Shown piece by piece: positions 17,195 to 26,163 of a DNA stretch of 64,000 nt; the stretch's first letter is position 1; each line of letters starts with the position of its first letter. Below the pieces are notes generated by a model. That model ran no database searches, had not been told where the DNA came from, and was given only the letters and a program-made list of their open reading frames with translations. The stretch is taken from NCBI GenBank assembly GCA_905234495.1, contig CAJOHE010000001.1, forward strand, positions 1 to 64,000, written 5' to 3'. Source of the DNA: an uncultured Eubacterium sp. (GTDB lineage: Bacteria > Bacillota > Clostridia > Oscillospirales > Acutalibacteraceae). The translations under genes were made by a program, and so were the position numbers.

Positions 17195-18256
17195 ATGAAA
17201 AAAGCAATTATAGCAATGAGCGGCGGTGTTGATTCAAGCGTTGCCGCTTATTTAATGAAAAAAAGCGGATTTGACTGCATTGGCGTGACAATGAAGCTTT
17301 ACGACAATGAAGATATCAACATAAGCCGTGAGAAGACCTGTTGCTCACTTGACGATATTGAGGACGCAAGAGCCGTTTCAAACAGGCTCGGCATTCCTTA
17401 CTACGTTTTTAATTTCAAGGATGAATTCAGGGAAAAGGTTATTGATAAGTTTATCGCGACTTATGAAAACGGCGGCACGCCAAATCCTTGTATTGACTGC
17501 AACCGCTATCTGAAATTTGCCCGTCTTTTTGACAAGATGAAAGAGCTCGGATACGACTTTGTTGTGACGGGACACTACGCAAGAGTTGAGGAAAAGGACG
17601 GCAGGTTTCTTCTCAAAAAAGGTCTTGACGAAAGCAAGGATCAGAGCTACGTTCTTTATTCTCTCACGCAGGAACAGCTTGCGTATATCAGGTTTCCCCT
17701 CGGCGAATATTCAAAAACGGATATAAGAAAAATTGCCGAGGAACAGGGCTTTGTGAATGCCCGCAAAAAGGACAGTCAGGATATCTGCTTCGTTCCCGAC
17801 GGCGACTATGCGTCGTTTATTGAAAAGTACACAGGAAAGGTTTATCCCGAGGGCGATTTTGTCGATATTCACGGCAATCCCATCGGCAGGCATCAGGGAA
17901 TAATCCGCTACACAAACGGTCAGAGAAAAGGGCTCGGCGTTGCGTTCGGTCAGCCGATGTACGTCTCGGGCAAGAATATAGAGAAAAACACGGTCACTCT
18001 TTCAACAAACGAAGAGCTTTTTTCAAGCGAGCTTACGGCGTATGATTTCAACTGGATTGTGCCAAAGCCCGATGAAGAGATAAAATGCTCTGCAAAGGTT
18101 AGGTACAATATGAAAGAGCAGAGTGCGACGGCGTTTGTAAATCAGGACGGAACCGTGACGGTCAGATTTGACTCACCGCAGCGAGCAATCACAAAAGGGC
18201 AGTCGGTTGTTTTATACGACGGCGACACCGTTCTCGGCGGCGGAACGATAAAATAA
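17195..18256 (+). CDS. mnmA: tRNA-specific 2-thiouridylase
   Basis: A 353-residue enzyme that makes 2-thiouridine at position 34 of tRNA-Lys, -Glu and -Gln. The PP-loop SGGVDSSVA is at residues 9-17, the catalytic cysteines are in NPCIDCNRYLKF and the SQDICFV motif, and GHYAR plus DQSYVL are present. The start is 2 nt behind the nadA stop. It is the last gene of the run, before the hairpin at 18259-18292. nadA and mnmA are both functionally tied to sulfur-carrier proteins, but no NifS-like gene is seen here. Confidence 0.96.
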   Translation: MKKAIIAMSGGVDSSVAAYLMKKSGFDCIGVTMKLYDNEDINISREKTCCSLDDIEDARAVSNRLGIPYYVFNFKDEFREKVIDKFIATYENGGTPNPCIDCNRYLKFARLFDKMKELGYDFVVTGHYARVEEKDGRFLLKKGLDESKDQSYVLYSLTQEQLAYIRFPLGEYSKTDIRKIAEEQGFVNARKKDSQDICFVPDGDYASFIEKYTGKVYPEGDFVDIHGNPIGRHQGIIRYTNGQRKGLGVAFGQPMYVSGKNIEKNTVTLSTNEELFSSELTAYDFNWIVPKPDEEIKCSAKVRYNMKEQSATAFVNQDGTVTVRFDSPQRAITKGQSVVLYDGDTVLGGGTIK

Positions 18257-18258
18257 AA

Positions 18259-18292
18259 GCGTTCATCATTTGATGAACGCCTTTTCTTTTTG
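18259..18292 (+). terminator. Terminator after mnmA
   Basis: GCGTTCATC (18259-18267), loop ATTT, GATGAACGC (18272-18280), then a T-rich tract (CTTTTCTTTTT). Confidence 0.9.
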
Positions 18293-18295
18293 TAA

Positions 18296-19606
18296 TTAAA
18301 GCTTAACCTCAATTGGGATTCCGCCTTTTTCTCTTGACTCGTCTGCAAGATATACGCAGAGGTGACCTGCAACAGAATCAAAGATTGAAGTGCATGCAAG
18401 GCTCGGCTTTTCGCCGCGGATGAACTTTACAAAGTCCGCCGTAAGCCTTTCGTCTCCGCCTCCGTGGCCGCCGAATGCTCCGACCATATCACCAGTAACG
18501 TTGAGGTCAACCTCTTCGATGTCAGCCTCTTCGTTTACCGCGTCGGGCGAGGGGTTAATCTTTGAAACGAAGAACTTTGACTTTTCAAAGTCGCCGTAAA
18601 TCTCACCCTTGGTGCCAACAATATGAATCTTTCTGAGTGACTGTGACGAACCTCCAACAAGGTTGTGAGTGCCTGTTGCGCCGCTTGCAAAGTTTACAAG
18701 CACCGACTGGTGGTCTACAACGTTGTTGTCGCACTTATAGATACATCTTGCATACGGGTTGTCGCTCTTCATAAGGTTGATTTTGTCCTCGATTGTCGGG
18801 TTTTCAATGCCTTCGAGAGCCGACCATACGTAGAATGCCCAGCGGTCGGGATGGTCTATGTAAAGTCTCTTTGTCGAGAAGTTACAGGTGTCAACGAGGG
18901 GACAGTCAACCATACAGATATTGCCTGCTTCCTTCGGCGCGTTCTCGGGCTTGAATTGGAACTTACTTCCGAAAGAGGAGATGCTTACGGGCTTTGTGTC
19001 CGCCATCATCCACATCATAAGGTCGATATCGTGGCAGCACTTTGCAAGAAGCATTGTGGTGTGGCACTTGTCGGAATTTGCCCACTTGCCTCTGATATAA
19101 GATGTTGAAAGGTGATGATATGAAACGTTTTCAACGGTCTGAATATTGATGATATCGCCGATTTCACCACTTGCTACGCGTTCCTTGATTGAATAATAGA
19201 AAGGCGTGTAACGAAGAACGTGGCAAATCATAACCTTTGAATTGTTCTTTCTTGCACATTCAACGAGAGTTCTCATCTCTTCCTCGTTTACGGCAAACGG
19301 CTTTTCAAGAAGCATATCGTAGCCTGCGTTGAGAAGGGGAACAGAGGTTTCAATGTGAACCTCGTCCATTGTTCCGTTAATAATTGTATCGGCAAGCTTG
19401 CCCTTTGATGCAAGTTCCTGAGCTGTTTCAAAGCACATATCCTCGCCGAAACCGAAACGTTCCATACAGAGCTTTCTGCGGATGGGATCGGGGTCTGCAA
19501 CGCCGACAATTTTGAGAAGCTCGGGCTGGTCAAGCGCAAGCTGACTGTAGACAAGCGACCTGTGTCCTGCGCCTACGATTATCGCTGTAACGGGTTTCTG
19601 TGTCAT
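18296..19606 (-). CDS. Gfo/Idh/MocA family oxidoreductase
   Basis: 436 residues. An N-terminal Rossmann domain begins IIVGAGHRSLVYSQLAL and contains the EKPFAVNEEEM motif (catalytic Lys of the family). The C-terminal domain has an insert with three cysteines (MVDCPLVDTC) as in several Firmicutes members, and ends with GHGGGDERLTADFV, ADESREKGG. These enzymes oxidise or reduce sugars, inositols and sugar derivatives with NAD(P). The substrate is unknown. The start at 19606 follows GCGAGG. It is monocistronic and faces away from the ABC exporter operon. Confidence 0.88.
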   Translation of the reverse strand: MTQKPVTAIIVGAGHRSLVYSQLALDQPELLKIVGVADPDPIRRKLCMERFGFGEDMCFETAQELASKGKLADTIINGTMDEVHIETSVPLLNAGYDMLLEKPFAVNEEEMRTLVECARKNNSKVMICHVLRYTPFYYSIKERVASGEIGDIINIQTVENVSYHHLSTSYIRGKWANSDKCHTTMLLAKCCHDIDLMMWMMADTKPVSISSFGSKFQFKPENAPKEAGNICMVDCPLVDTCNFSTKRLYIDHPDRWAFYVWSALEGIENPTIEDKINLMKSDNPYARCIYKCDNNVVDHQSVLVNFASGATGTHNLVGGSSQSLRKIHIVGTKGEIYGDFEKSKFFVSKINPSPDAVNEEADIEEVDLNVTGDMVGAFGGHGGGDERLTADFVKFIRGEKPSLACTSIFDSVAGHLCVYLADESREKGGIPIEVKL

Positions 19607-19697
19607 AATATATACCTCGCTATATTAATTTTCTTTATTATATAACAAATATACTGAAAAATAAAGACTTATTTATAATAAATATTATTTTATACTG

Positions 19698-19726
19698 TTG
19701 ACACTAATTATTTACGGTTATATAAT
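19698..19726 (+). promoter_or_regulatory. Consensus promoter of the ABC/Trk operon
   Basis: TTGACA (19698-19703), 17-nt spacer, TATAAT (19721-19726): a perfect match to sigma-A consensus at both boxes. Confidence 0.88.
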
Positions 19727-19764
19727 AAACAATGAATTTTTAGAAGTTTTGAAAGGGTGGTATC

Positions 19765-21477
19765 TTGAAAAGACTTTTGATATATCTTAAAGAATATACA
19801 AAAGAATCCGTATTAGCGCCACTATTCAAGCTTCTTGAAGCGTCGTTTGAACTGATTGTTCCGCTTGTAATTGCAAGCATTATCGACAACGGAATCAAAA
19901 ACGGCGACAAGGTTTTCGTTATCTCAAGAGTGGGAATACTCGCGCTTCTTGCGCTTGTGGGTATGGTCGCGGCGATAACCGCTCAGTTCTTTGCGGCAAA
20001 GGCAGCAACGGGCTTCTCAAGAAATCTGAGGCGCTCGCTCTTTCAGAAGATTCAGTCCTTTTCGTTTAACGAGATAGACAAGCTCACAACCTCGTCGCTT
20101 ATAACGAGAATGACAAACGACGTCACGCAGGTGCAAAACGGGGTAAATCTGATTCTTCGCCTATTCCTGCGCTCACCGTTTATAGTGTTCGGTGCAATGA
20201 TTATGGCGTTCACCATAAACGTCAAAATAGCTCTTATATTTGTTGCTGCTATAGTCGTTCTCTTCATCGTTGTGTTCGGTATTACGGCGTACACAATTCC
20301 TAAGCACAAAGAGGTGCAGAACAAGGTTGACGGCATAACGCTTCTCACACGCGAAAACCTTGCGGGCGCGAGAGTTATCCGTGCATTCAACGGCGAGGGT
20401 GACGAGCTCAGGGAATTCAACAAGAGAAACAGCGTTCTCTCGGCTCTGCAAAGAGCCGTCGGCAGGATTTCGGCGTTACTCAATCCCGTGACCTACGTGA
20501 TTATAAATATTGCGATAATCGTTCTGCTGTATACGGGTAGCGTCAGGGTTAACCTCGGCTCGCTTGAACAGGGACAGGTTGTTGCGCTTTATAACTATAT
20601 GAGCCAGATACTCGTTGAGCTGATAAAGCTTGCGCTGCTCATCGTAACCGTGACAAAGGCGTTTGCATCGGCTCAGAGATTATCGGCGGTGTTTGACGAG
20701 GAAAACACCCTCGAAACAAGCGACAATAAAGAGAAAAGCGAACATTTCATTGAATACAGAAACGTTTCGCTTCAGTATAAAAACTCTGGCGCCCCGTCAA
20801 TCGAAGGCATAAGCTTTACTGCCGAAAGAGGCGACGTTATCGGCGTCATAGGCGGTACTGGCTCTGGTAAGACAAGCCTTGTATCACTTCTCGGTCATTT
20901 TTACGACAGTACTAAGGGTACGGTTTTTGTTGACGGCGCCGACGTGAAATCACAGCAGGTTGACGAACTCAGAAGCAAGCTCGGATTCGTTTTCCAGAAA
21001 TCAGTGCTCTTTAAAGGCAGCGTTCGCGACAATATGAAATGGGGCAAAAAGGACGCCACGGATGAGGAAATAATCGAGGCGCTCAAGCTCGCACAGGTCT
21101 ATGACGTTATTGAAGAATACGGCGGTCTTGACTACGGTGTTGAGCAGGGCGGCGAAAACCTTTCGGGCGGACAGAGGCAGAGGCTTGCGATTGCAAGAGC
21201 ACTTGTCAGAAAACCCGAAATACTCGTTCTCGACGATTCGTCCTCTGCGCTTGACTATGCGACCGAGGCTAAGCTTAGGGAAGCCCTTTACTCGCTTGAT
21301 TATAACCCGACGGTGTTCATCGTTTCGCAAAGAGCCTCGTCGGTTATGGGCGCGGATGAAATCATCGTTCTTGACGACGGCGTTTGCGTAGGTAAGGGCA
21401 AGCACGTCGAGCTTCTTGAATCGTGCGACGTTTATAAAGAGATATACACCTCTCAATTCGGAAGGGAGGCTGTATGA
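19765..21477 (+). CDS. ABC exporter half-transporter (subunit 1)
   Basis: 570 residues: six transmembrane helices (1-310) fused to a nucleotide-binding domain. Walker A is GGTGSGKTS (about residue 366), the signature is LSGGQRQR, and Walker B is ILVLDDSSSALD; the usual catalytic Glu after the Walker B Asp is Asp here (DDSS) and the switch position is Gln (IVSQR) rather than His. That is the degenerate-site pattern of heterodimeric exporters, so it should pair with the next gene. Start is TTG behind GAAAGGGTGG. Confidence 0.92.
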   Translation: MKRLLIYLKEYTKESVLAPLFKLLEASFELIVPLVIASIIDNGIKNGDKVFVISRVGILALLALVGMVAAITAQFFAAKAATGFSRNLRRSLFQKIQSFSFNEIDKLTTSSLITRMTNDVTQVQNGVNLILRLFLRSPFIVFGAMIMAFTINVKIALIFVAAIVVLFIVVFGITAYTIPKHKEVQNKVDGITLLTRENLAGARVIRAFNGEGDELREFNKRNSVLSALQRAVGRISALLNPVTYVIINIAIIVLLYTGSVRVNLGSLEQGQVVALYNYMSQILVELIKLALLIVTVTKAFASAQRLSAVFDEENTLETSDNKEKSEHFIEYRNVSLQYKNSGAPSIEGISFTAERGDVIGVIGGTGSGKTSLVSLLGHFYDSTKGTVFVDGADVKSQQVDELRSKLGFVFQKSVLFKGSVRDNMKWGKKDATDEEIIEALKLAQVYDVIEEYGGLDYGVEQGGENLSGGQRQRLAIARALVRKPEILVLDDSSSALDYATEAKLREALYSLDYNPTVFIVSQRASSVMGADEIIVLDDGVCVGKGKHVELLESCDVYKEIYTSQFGREAV

Positions 21478-23231
21478 TGTCAAATAAAACAACAATAAAA
21501 AAGCTCCTCGGATATATTGAGAATTACAAATATCATTTGATACTTTCAATAGTCTTTTCGCTTGTCAGCACGGTGCTGATGCTCTATGCGCCAATACTCG
21601 TCGGCAAGGCTGTTGACTGCGCGGTAAGGAAGGGCGCTGTTGACTTTTCCCGCCTCAGGCATATACTGGTAACGCTCGGTATAATAACCGCGATTATTGC
21701 CCTTTTCCAATGGCTGATGAACGTGTGTAACAACAAGATTACATATAACGTATCTCGCGATATGAGAAAAAAGGCGTTCAAGAAAATTCAGAATCTGCCG
21801 TGCTCATATCTTGACAGTCACTCAAAGGGTGATATAGTAAGCAGAGTAATAAACGACGTTGACCAGGTGTCCGACGGACTGCTGATGGGCTTTTCCCAGT
21901 TTTTTACCGGCGTTGTGACAATAGTTGGAACGCTTGCGTTTATGCTTTCAATCAACGTGTGGATAACTCTTGTGGTAGTCGTTGTCACGCCGCTGTCGTT
22001 TCTGCTTGCACACTTCATTGCAAAAAACACCTACAGTATGTTTATGCTTCAGTCAAAGACTAAGGGCGAGCAGACTGCGTTTGTTGACGAGATGATAACA
22101 AACCAGAAGATTGCCGACGCTTATTCGATGAACGGGGAAAACCTTGAAGCATTTGACGACATAAACGAGAGGCTTACAAAGTATTCGCTCAAGGCGACCT
22201 TCTTTTCATCGCTCACAAATCCCGGCACGAGATTTGTCAATTCCATCGTCTACGCCTGCGTTGCGCTTTTCGGCGCGCTTCTTGTTATAAAAGACGGCGG
22301 CACGGGCGCGATGACGGTCGGCATTCTCTCGAGCTTTCTCGCGTACGCAAACCAGTACACAAAGCCGTTTAACGAAATAAGTAGCGTTGTTACAGAGCTT
22401 CAGAACGCGCTTGCCTGTGCCGAAAGGGTTATTGAGGTTATTGAAGAGGAAAGCGTTGAGGCTGACAAGCCGGACGCGTTAACTCTTGTAAGTCCCGACG
22501 GCGACGTAAATATAAGCGACCTGTATTTTTCTTACAGCAAGGAAAAAGAGCTTCTGAAAAATCTTAACGTCAACGTTAAGGCGGGTATGACGGTTGCCAT
22601 AGTTGGTCCCACGGGATGCGGCAAAACGACGCTTATCAACCTTCTGATGCGTTTTTATGACGCGGACAAGGGCAATATTACTATAGACGGTAACAGCGTT
22701 TACGACCTGACGCTTCAGTCCCTGAGGCAGAACATCGGTATGGTGCTTCAGGACACATGGCTTAAGAGCGGCACTGTTAAAGAAAACATTATGCTCGGTA
22801 ACAAGAGCGCAAGTGATGAGGAAATTATCGCGGCTGCAAAGGCGGCACATTCGCACTCTTTTATCAAGAGATTGTCGGACGGTTACGATACCGTAATCGG
22901 CGAGGACGGCGGTTCTCTTTCGCAGGGACAGAAGCAGCTTCTCTGTATCACAAGGTTGATGCTCTCACCGCCTCCGATACTGATTCTTGACGAGGCGACC
23001 TCGTCGATTGATACGAGAACCGAGATAAGGATACAAAAGGCGTTTCGCAAGCTTATGAACGGCAGAACGACCTTTATTGTGGCGCACAGGCTTTCAACGA
23101 TTGTCAACGCCGATATCATTCTTGTGATGAAGGACGGAGACATAGTTGAGCAGGGAAGCCACAGAGAATTACTCAGTCAAAAAGGCTTTTATTATGAGCT
23201 TTATAATTCACAATTTCCAAAGGTGAGTTAA
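21474..23231 (+). CDS. ABC exporter half-transporter (subunit 2)
   Basis: 585 residues with the same fold. Walker A is GPTGCGKTT, the signature is LSQGQKQL, Walker B is ILILDEATSSID with the catalytic Glu, and the switch histidine is present (IVAHRLS). It supplies the canonical Walker B and switch residues complementing subunit 1, as in BmrCD or TM287/288-type multidrug or lipid exporters. Its ATG overlaps the upstream stop and follows GGGAGG. The transported substrate is unknown. Confidence 0.92.
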   Translation: MMSNKTTIKKLLGYIENYKYHLILSIVFSLVSTVLMLYAPILVGKAVDCAVRKGAVDFSRLRHILVTLGIITAIIALFQWLMNVCNNKITYNVSRDMRKKAFKKIQNLPCSYLDSHSKGDIVSRVINDVDQVSDGLLMGFSQFFTGVVTIVGTLAFMLSINVWITLVVVVVTPLSFLLAHFIAKNTYSMFMLQSKTKGEQTAFVDEMITNQKIADAYSMNGENLEAFDDINERLTKYSLKATFFSSLTNPGTRFVNSIVYACVALFGALLVIKDGGTGAMTVGILSSFLAYANQYTKPFNEISSVVTELQNALACAERVIEVIEEESVEADKPDALTLVSPDGDVNISDLYFSYSKEKELLKNLNVNVKAGMTVAIVGPTGCGKTTLINLLMRFYDADKGNITIDGNSVYDLTLQSLRQNIGMVLQDTWLKSGTVKENIMLGNKSASDEEIIAAAKAAHSHSFIKRLSDGYDTVIGEDGGSLSQGQKQLLCITRLMLSPPPILILDEATSSIDTRTEIRIQKAFRKLMNGRTTFIVAHRLSTIVNADIILVMKDGDIVEQGSHRELLSQKGFYYELYNSQFPKVS

Positions 23232-23243
23232 GAGGTAAAGTGT

Positions 23244-24602
23244 ATGAATATTATTATTGTCGGAATGGGAAGAGTCGGAAGACATCTTACAAAGGACCTT
23301 TCCCAGGAAAACCACAATGTAACAGCTATCGATAAAATCGAAAAGAAAATCGACAAGCTTGTTGAAAGCTACGACATTCAGGGCATCAACGGCAACGGTA
23401 CTCTTGTCGACGTTCTCGAAGCTGCCGACGTTAAAAACTGCGATCTTTTTGTTGCGGTAACACCTCACGATGAAAACAATATTTTCGCGTGTCTTGTTGC
23501 AAACAGGCTCGGTGCAAAGGAAACTGTTGCGAGGGTGAGAAACCCCGAATTTGTTAAGCAGTTTGAGTTTATGCGCGAAGAACTCGGTATCACTATGATG
23601 ATAAATCCCGAGTATTCCACGGCGCGTGAGATTTTCAGGCTTCTTCAGTTTCCGAGCGCTATGGACGTTGAGAGCTTTTGCAACGGCAGAATTGATATGG
23701 CGGAAATCAAAATTAAAAAGGAAAGTCCGCTTTGCAATATGAAGCTGATGAATCTTCCGCCGAACTTCACCAAGGACTTGCTTGTGTGCGCTGTCTGTAG
23801 GGGCGACGATGTCTATATTCCTAACGGCGACTTCATCATCAAAGAGGGCGACAGAATTCATATTACGGGCTCTCACAGCCAGCTCGGCAAGCTTGCAAGA
23901 ATTATCTCGGGCAAGAAGGATAAATCGATTAAGTCCGTGATGCTCATAGGCGCTTCAAGAATTTCTGTTTATCTTGCAAATATGCTTGCCGCTGACGGTA
24001 AGGATATAGTTGTTGTTGAGCGTAACGAGGAACGCTGCAAGCAGTTTATCGACCACTGTGACAAGGGCTCGGTTATACTTTCCGACGCAAACGACCACGA
24101 CCTTCTTATTGAAGAGGGCATTGAGAATATGGACGCCGTTATCACTCTTACAAACGCTGACGAAACGAATATTCTCGTAAGTATGTTTGCTGACAGTCTC
24201 GGTGTTGAAAAGATTATCACAAAGGTCGGCGACCCGAATCTTTCCCAGCTTGTTACAAGGGTAAACAACTCAGCGGTAGTAAGTATTGCCGAGACGATTT
24301 CCGACCTTCTCGTGCAGTACGTCAGAGCAAAGAAAAACAGCTCGTCATCAAATATGAAGACGCTTTACAAGCTTGTGGGTGGTAAGATTGAGGCGGCTGA
24401 GTTCTATGCCGACGAACATTTCAAGTATATCGGCAAGCCGCTTTCATCAATCAAAATGAAGGATAATATTCTTATTGCCGCTGTAAACAGAGGAAACAAA
24501 ATCTTCTTCCCGAGCGGAAACGATACGATTGAAAAGGACGACGTTGTAGTTGTTGTTTCAAAGGACTATGCGCTTTTGACCTTAAACGATATCATTAAGT
24601 AG
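23244..24602 (+). CDS. trkA: Trk potassium uptake regulatory protein TrkA
   Basis: A 452-residue cytosolic gating subunit with two RCK_N (Rossmann, NAD-binding) and two TrkA_C domains in tandem. The first begins IIIVGMGRVGRHLTKDLSQ, the second VMLIGASRISVYLANML (about residue 235), each with an acidic ligand at the end of the second strand (AIDK, VVER). It forms the ring that gates TrkH. Twelve bases separate it from the ABC gene upstream, and trkH follows after 31 nt. Confidence 0.95.
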   Translation: MNIIIVGMGRVGRHLTKDLSQENHNVTAIDKIEKKIDKLVESYDIQGINGNGTLVDVLEAADVKNCDLFVAVTPHDENNIFACLVANRLGAKETVARVRNPEFVKQFEFMREELGITMMINPEYSTAREIFRLLQFPSAMDVESFCNGRIDMAEIKIKKESPLCNMKLMNLPPNFTKDLLVCAVCRGDDVYIPNGDFIIKEGDRIHITGSHSQLGKLARIISGKKDKSIKSVMLIGASRISVYLANMLAADGKDIVVVERNEERCKQFIDHCDKGSVILSDANDHDLLIEEGIENMDAVITLTNADETNILVSMFADSLGVEKIITKVGDPNLSQLVTRVNNSAVVSIAETISDLLVQYVRAKKNSSSSNMKTLYKLVGGKIEAAEFYADEHFKYIGKPLSSIKMKDNILIAAVNRGNKIFFPSGNDTIEKDDVVVVVSKDYALLTLNDIIK

Positions 24603-24633
24603 TAATTGCAGTTAAACTGCTTACGGAGAAAAA

Positions 24634-26112
24634 ATGAGTTATAAATCAGTTTTTTATGTTATAGGTAAAATCCTTGTTATAATCGGAACGCTTATGATAC
24701 TGCCGTTTTTTGTTGCGGCGTATTATACGATGCACGGTTTTCACGAGGGCAGATACATCTTTCACAGCTTTATCATACCGATACTGCTTCTTGTGATTGT
24801 CGGCTATTTCCTGCAAATATTCAAGCCTGAAAAGGTTTCGATATACGCCAAGGAAGGCTTTGTAATCTGCGGTCTCAGCTGGCTTCTTATGTCGCTTTTC
24901 GGCGCGCTTCCGTTTTATATCAGCGGAACGATACCGAATTATATTGACGCGGTGTTTGAAACGGCGTCGGGCTTTACGACGACAGGTTCGACAATTCTTG
25001 TCGAGGTTGAGCATCTGCCGAAGTCGATTCTATTCTGGCGAAGCTTCACCCACTGGATAGGCGGTATGGGTATCCTTTCGTTTATGATTGCGATTCTGCC
25101 GCGTTCAAAGGGCAATTCAATGAACGTGATGAAGGCGGAGGTTCCCGGACCGAAGGCAAGCAAGGTTAAAGCAAAGATTTCACAGAGTGCGCGGATACTC
25201 TACTTTATCTACTTTATGCTGACCGTTTCCGAAATCGCTATTCTGTTTCTGGGAACCAGGGTTACAGGCGACAGGCTCAGGTTTTACGACTGCGTAGTAA
25301 CCGCGTTTTCAAATGCAGGTACCGGCGGATTTGCGGTTTTGAATAATTCCATAGGCGGATACCACAGTAAATTCGTTGAGTGGACGATAATCGTCTTTAT
25401 GTTCCTTTTCGGTACTAATTTCAATCTGTTCTTCCTGTTCTTTACTAAGAACTTCAAGGCGGCTCTCAAGGACGAGGAACTCAGGGCGTACGTTTGCATC
25501 AACCTTGTGGCGGTCGGAATGATTGCCTTGAACATTATGCATATGTATGAGCATATCGGCGACGCTATCAGGGATTCGTTCTTCGTTGTAAATACCACGA
25601 TGAGCACGACGGGCTTCGGTACTGCTGACTTCGACACGTGGCCGACCTTCTCGAAAATGCTGATTATTATGCTGATGTTCGTCGGAAGCTGCGCGGGTTC
25701 AACAGGCGGCGGTCTGAAGATTACGAGAATTGTTCTTTATTTTAAACAGGTCGTTCGTGATTTCAAACAGATGCTTCATCCCAACAACGTTGTTAAAGTC
25801 AAGATGAACGGCAGAAGAGTTGACGGCGAGATTATGAAGGGCTTAAACTCATATCTTGTTGTTTACATTATTACAATGATTATTTCGATGATTCTTGTAT
25901 CGCTCAACGGCTACGATATGACTACGACGGCATCGTCGGTAATTACCTGTCTTAACAACGTAGGACCCGGTTTTGAGCTTGTAGGACCGACTATGAACTT
26001 TGCATTTCTCAACAGCTTCACAAAGCTTGTTCTCATCTTTGATATGCTTGCAGGAAGGCTTGAGCTCTTCCCGATTGTACTGTTGATATTCCCGAGGACG
26101 TGGAAAAAATAA
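24634..26112 (+). CDS. trkH: Trk potassium channel/transporter TrkH
   Basis: A 492-residue membrane protein with the four pore-loop repeats of the TrkH/TrkG/KtrB superfamily. The selectivity motifs appear as TASGFTTTGSTI, FSNAGTGGFAV, TTMSTTGFGTAD and CLNNVGPGFELVGPT. GSCAGSTGGGLKITR before the fourth repeat is characteristic. It imports K+ together with TrkA. It is the last gene of this plus-strand run. Confidence 0.95.
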   Translation: MSYKSVFYVIGKILVIIGTLMILPFFVAAYYTMHGFHEGRYIFHSFIIPILLLVIVGYFLQIFKPEKVSIYAKEGFVICGLSWLLMSLFGALPFYISGTIPNYIDAVFETASGFTTTGSTILVEVEHLPKSILFWRSFTHWIGGMGILSFMIAILPRSKGNSMNVMKAEVPGPKASKVKAKISQSARILYFIYFMLTVSEIAILFLGTRVTGDRLRFYDCVVTAFSNAGTGGFAVLNNSIGGYHSKFVEWTIIVFMFLFGTNFNLFFLFFTKNFKAALKDEELRAYVCINLVAVGMIALNIMHMYEHIGDAIRDSFFVVNTTMSTTGFGTADFDTWPTFSKMLIIMLMFVGSCAGSTGGGLKITRIVLYFKQVVRDFKQMLHPNNVVKVKMNGRRVDGEIMKGLNSYLVVYIITMIISMILVSLNGYDMTTTASSVITCLNNVGPGFELVGPTMNFAFLNSFTKLVLIFDMLAGRLELFPIVLLIFPRTWKK

Positions 26113-26119
26113 GTATAAA

Positions 26120-26150
26120 AAATAAGCCATCTCGTTTGAGATGGCTTAAA
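26120..26150. terminator. Terminator between trkH and the convergent MFS gene
   Basis: AAGCCATCTC (26124-26133), loop GTTT, GAGATGGCTT (26138-26147). The T tract is better on the minus strand, so it mainly serves the MFS gene, but it lies right behind trkH too. Confidence 0.75.
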
Positions 26151-26163
26151 TATTTGTATTGAA

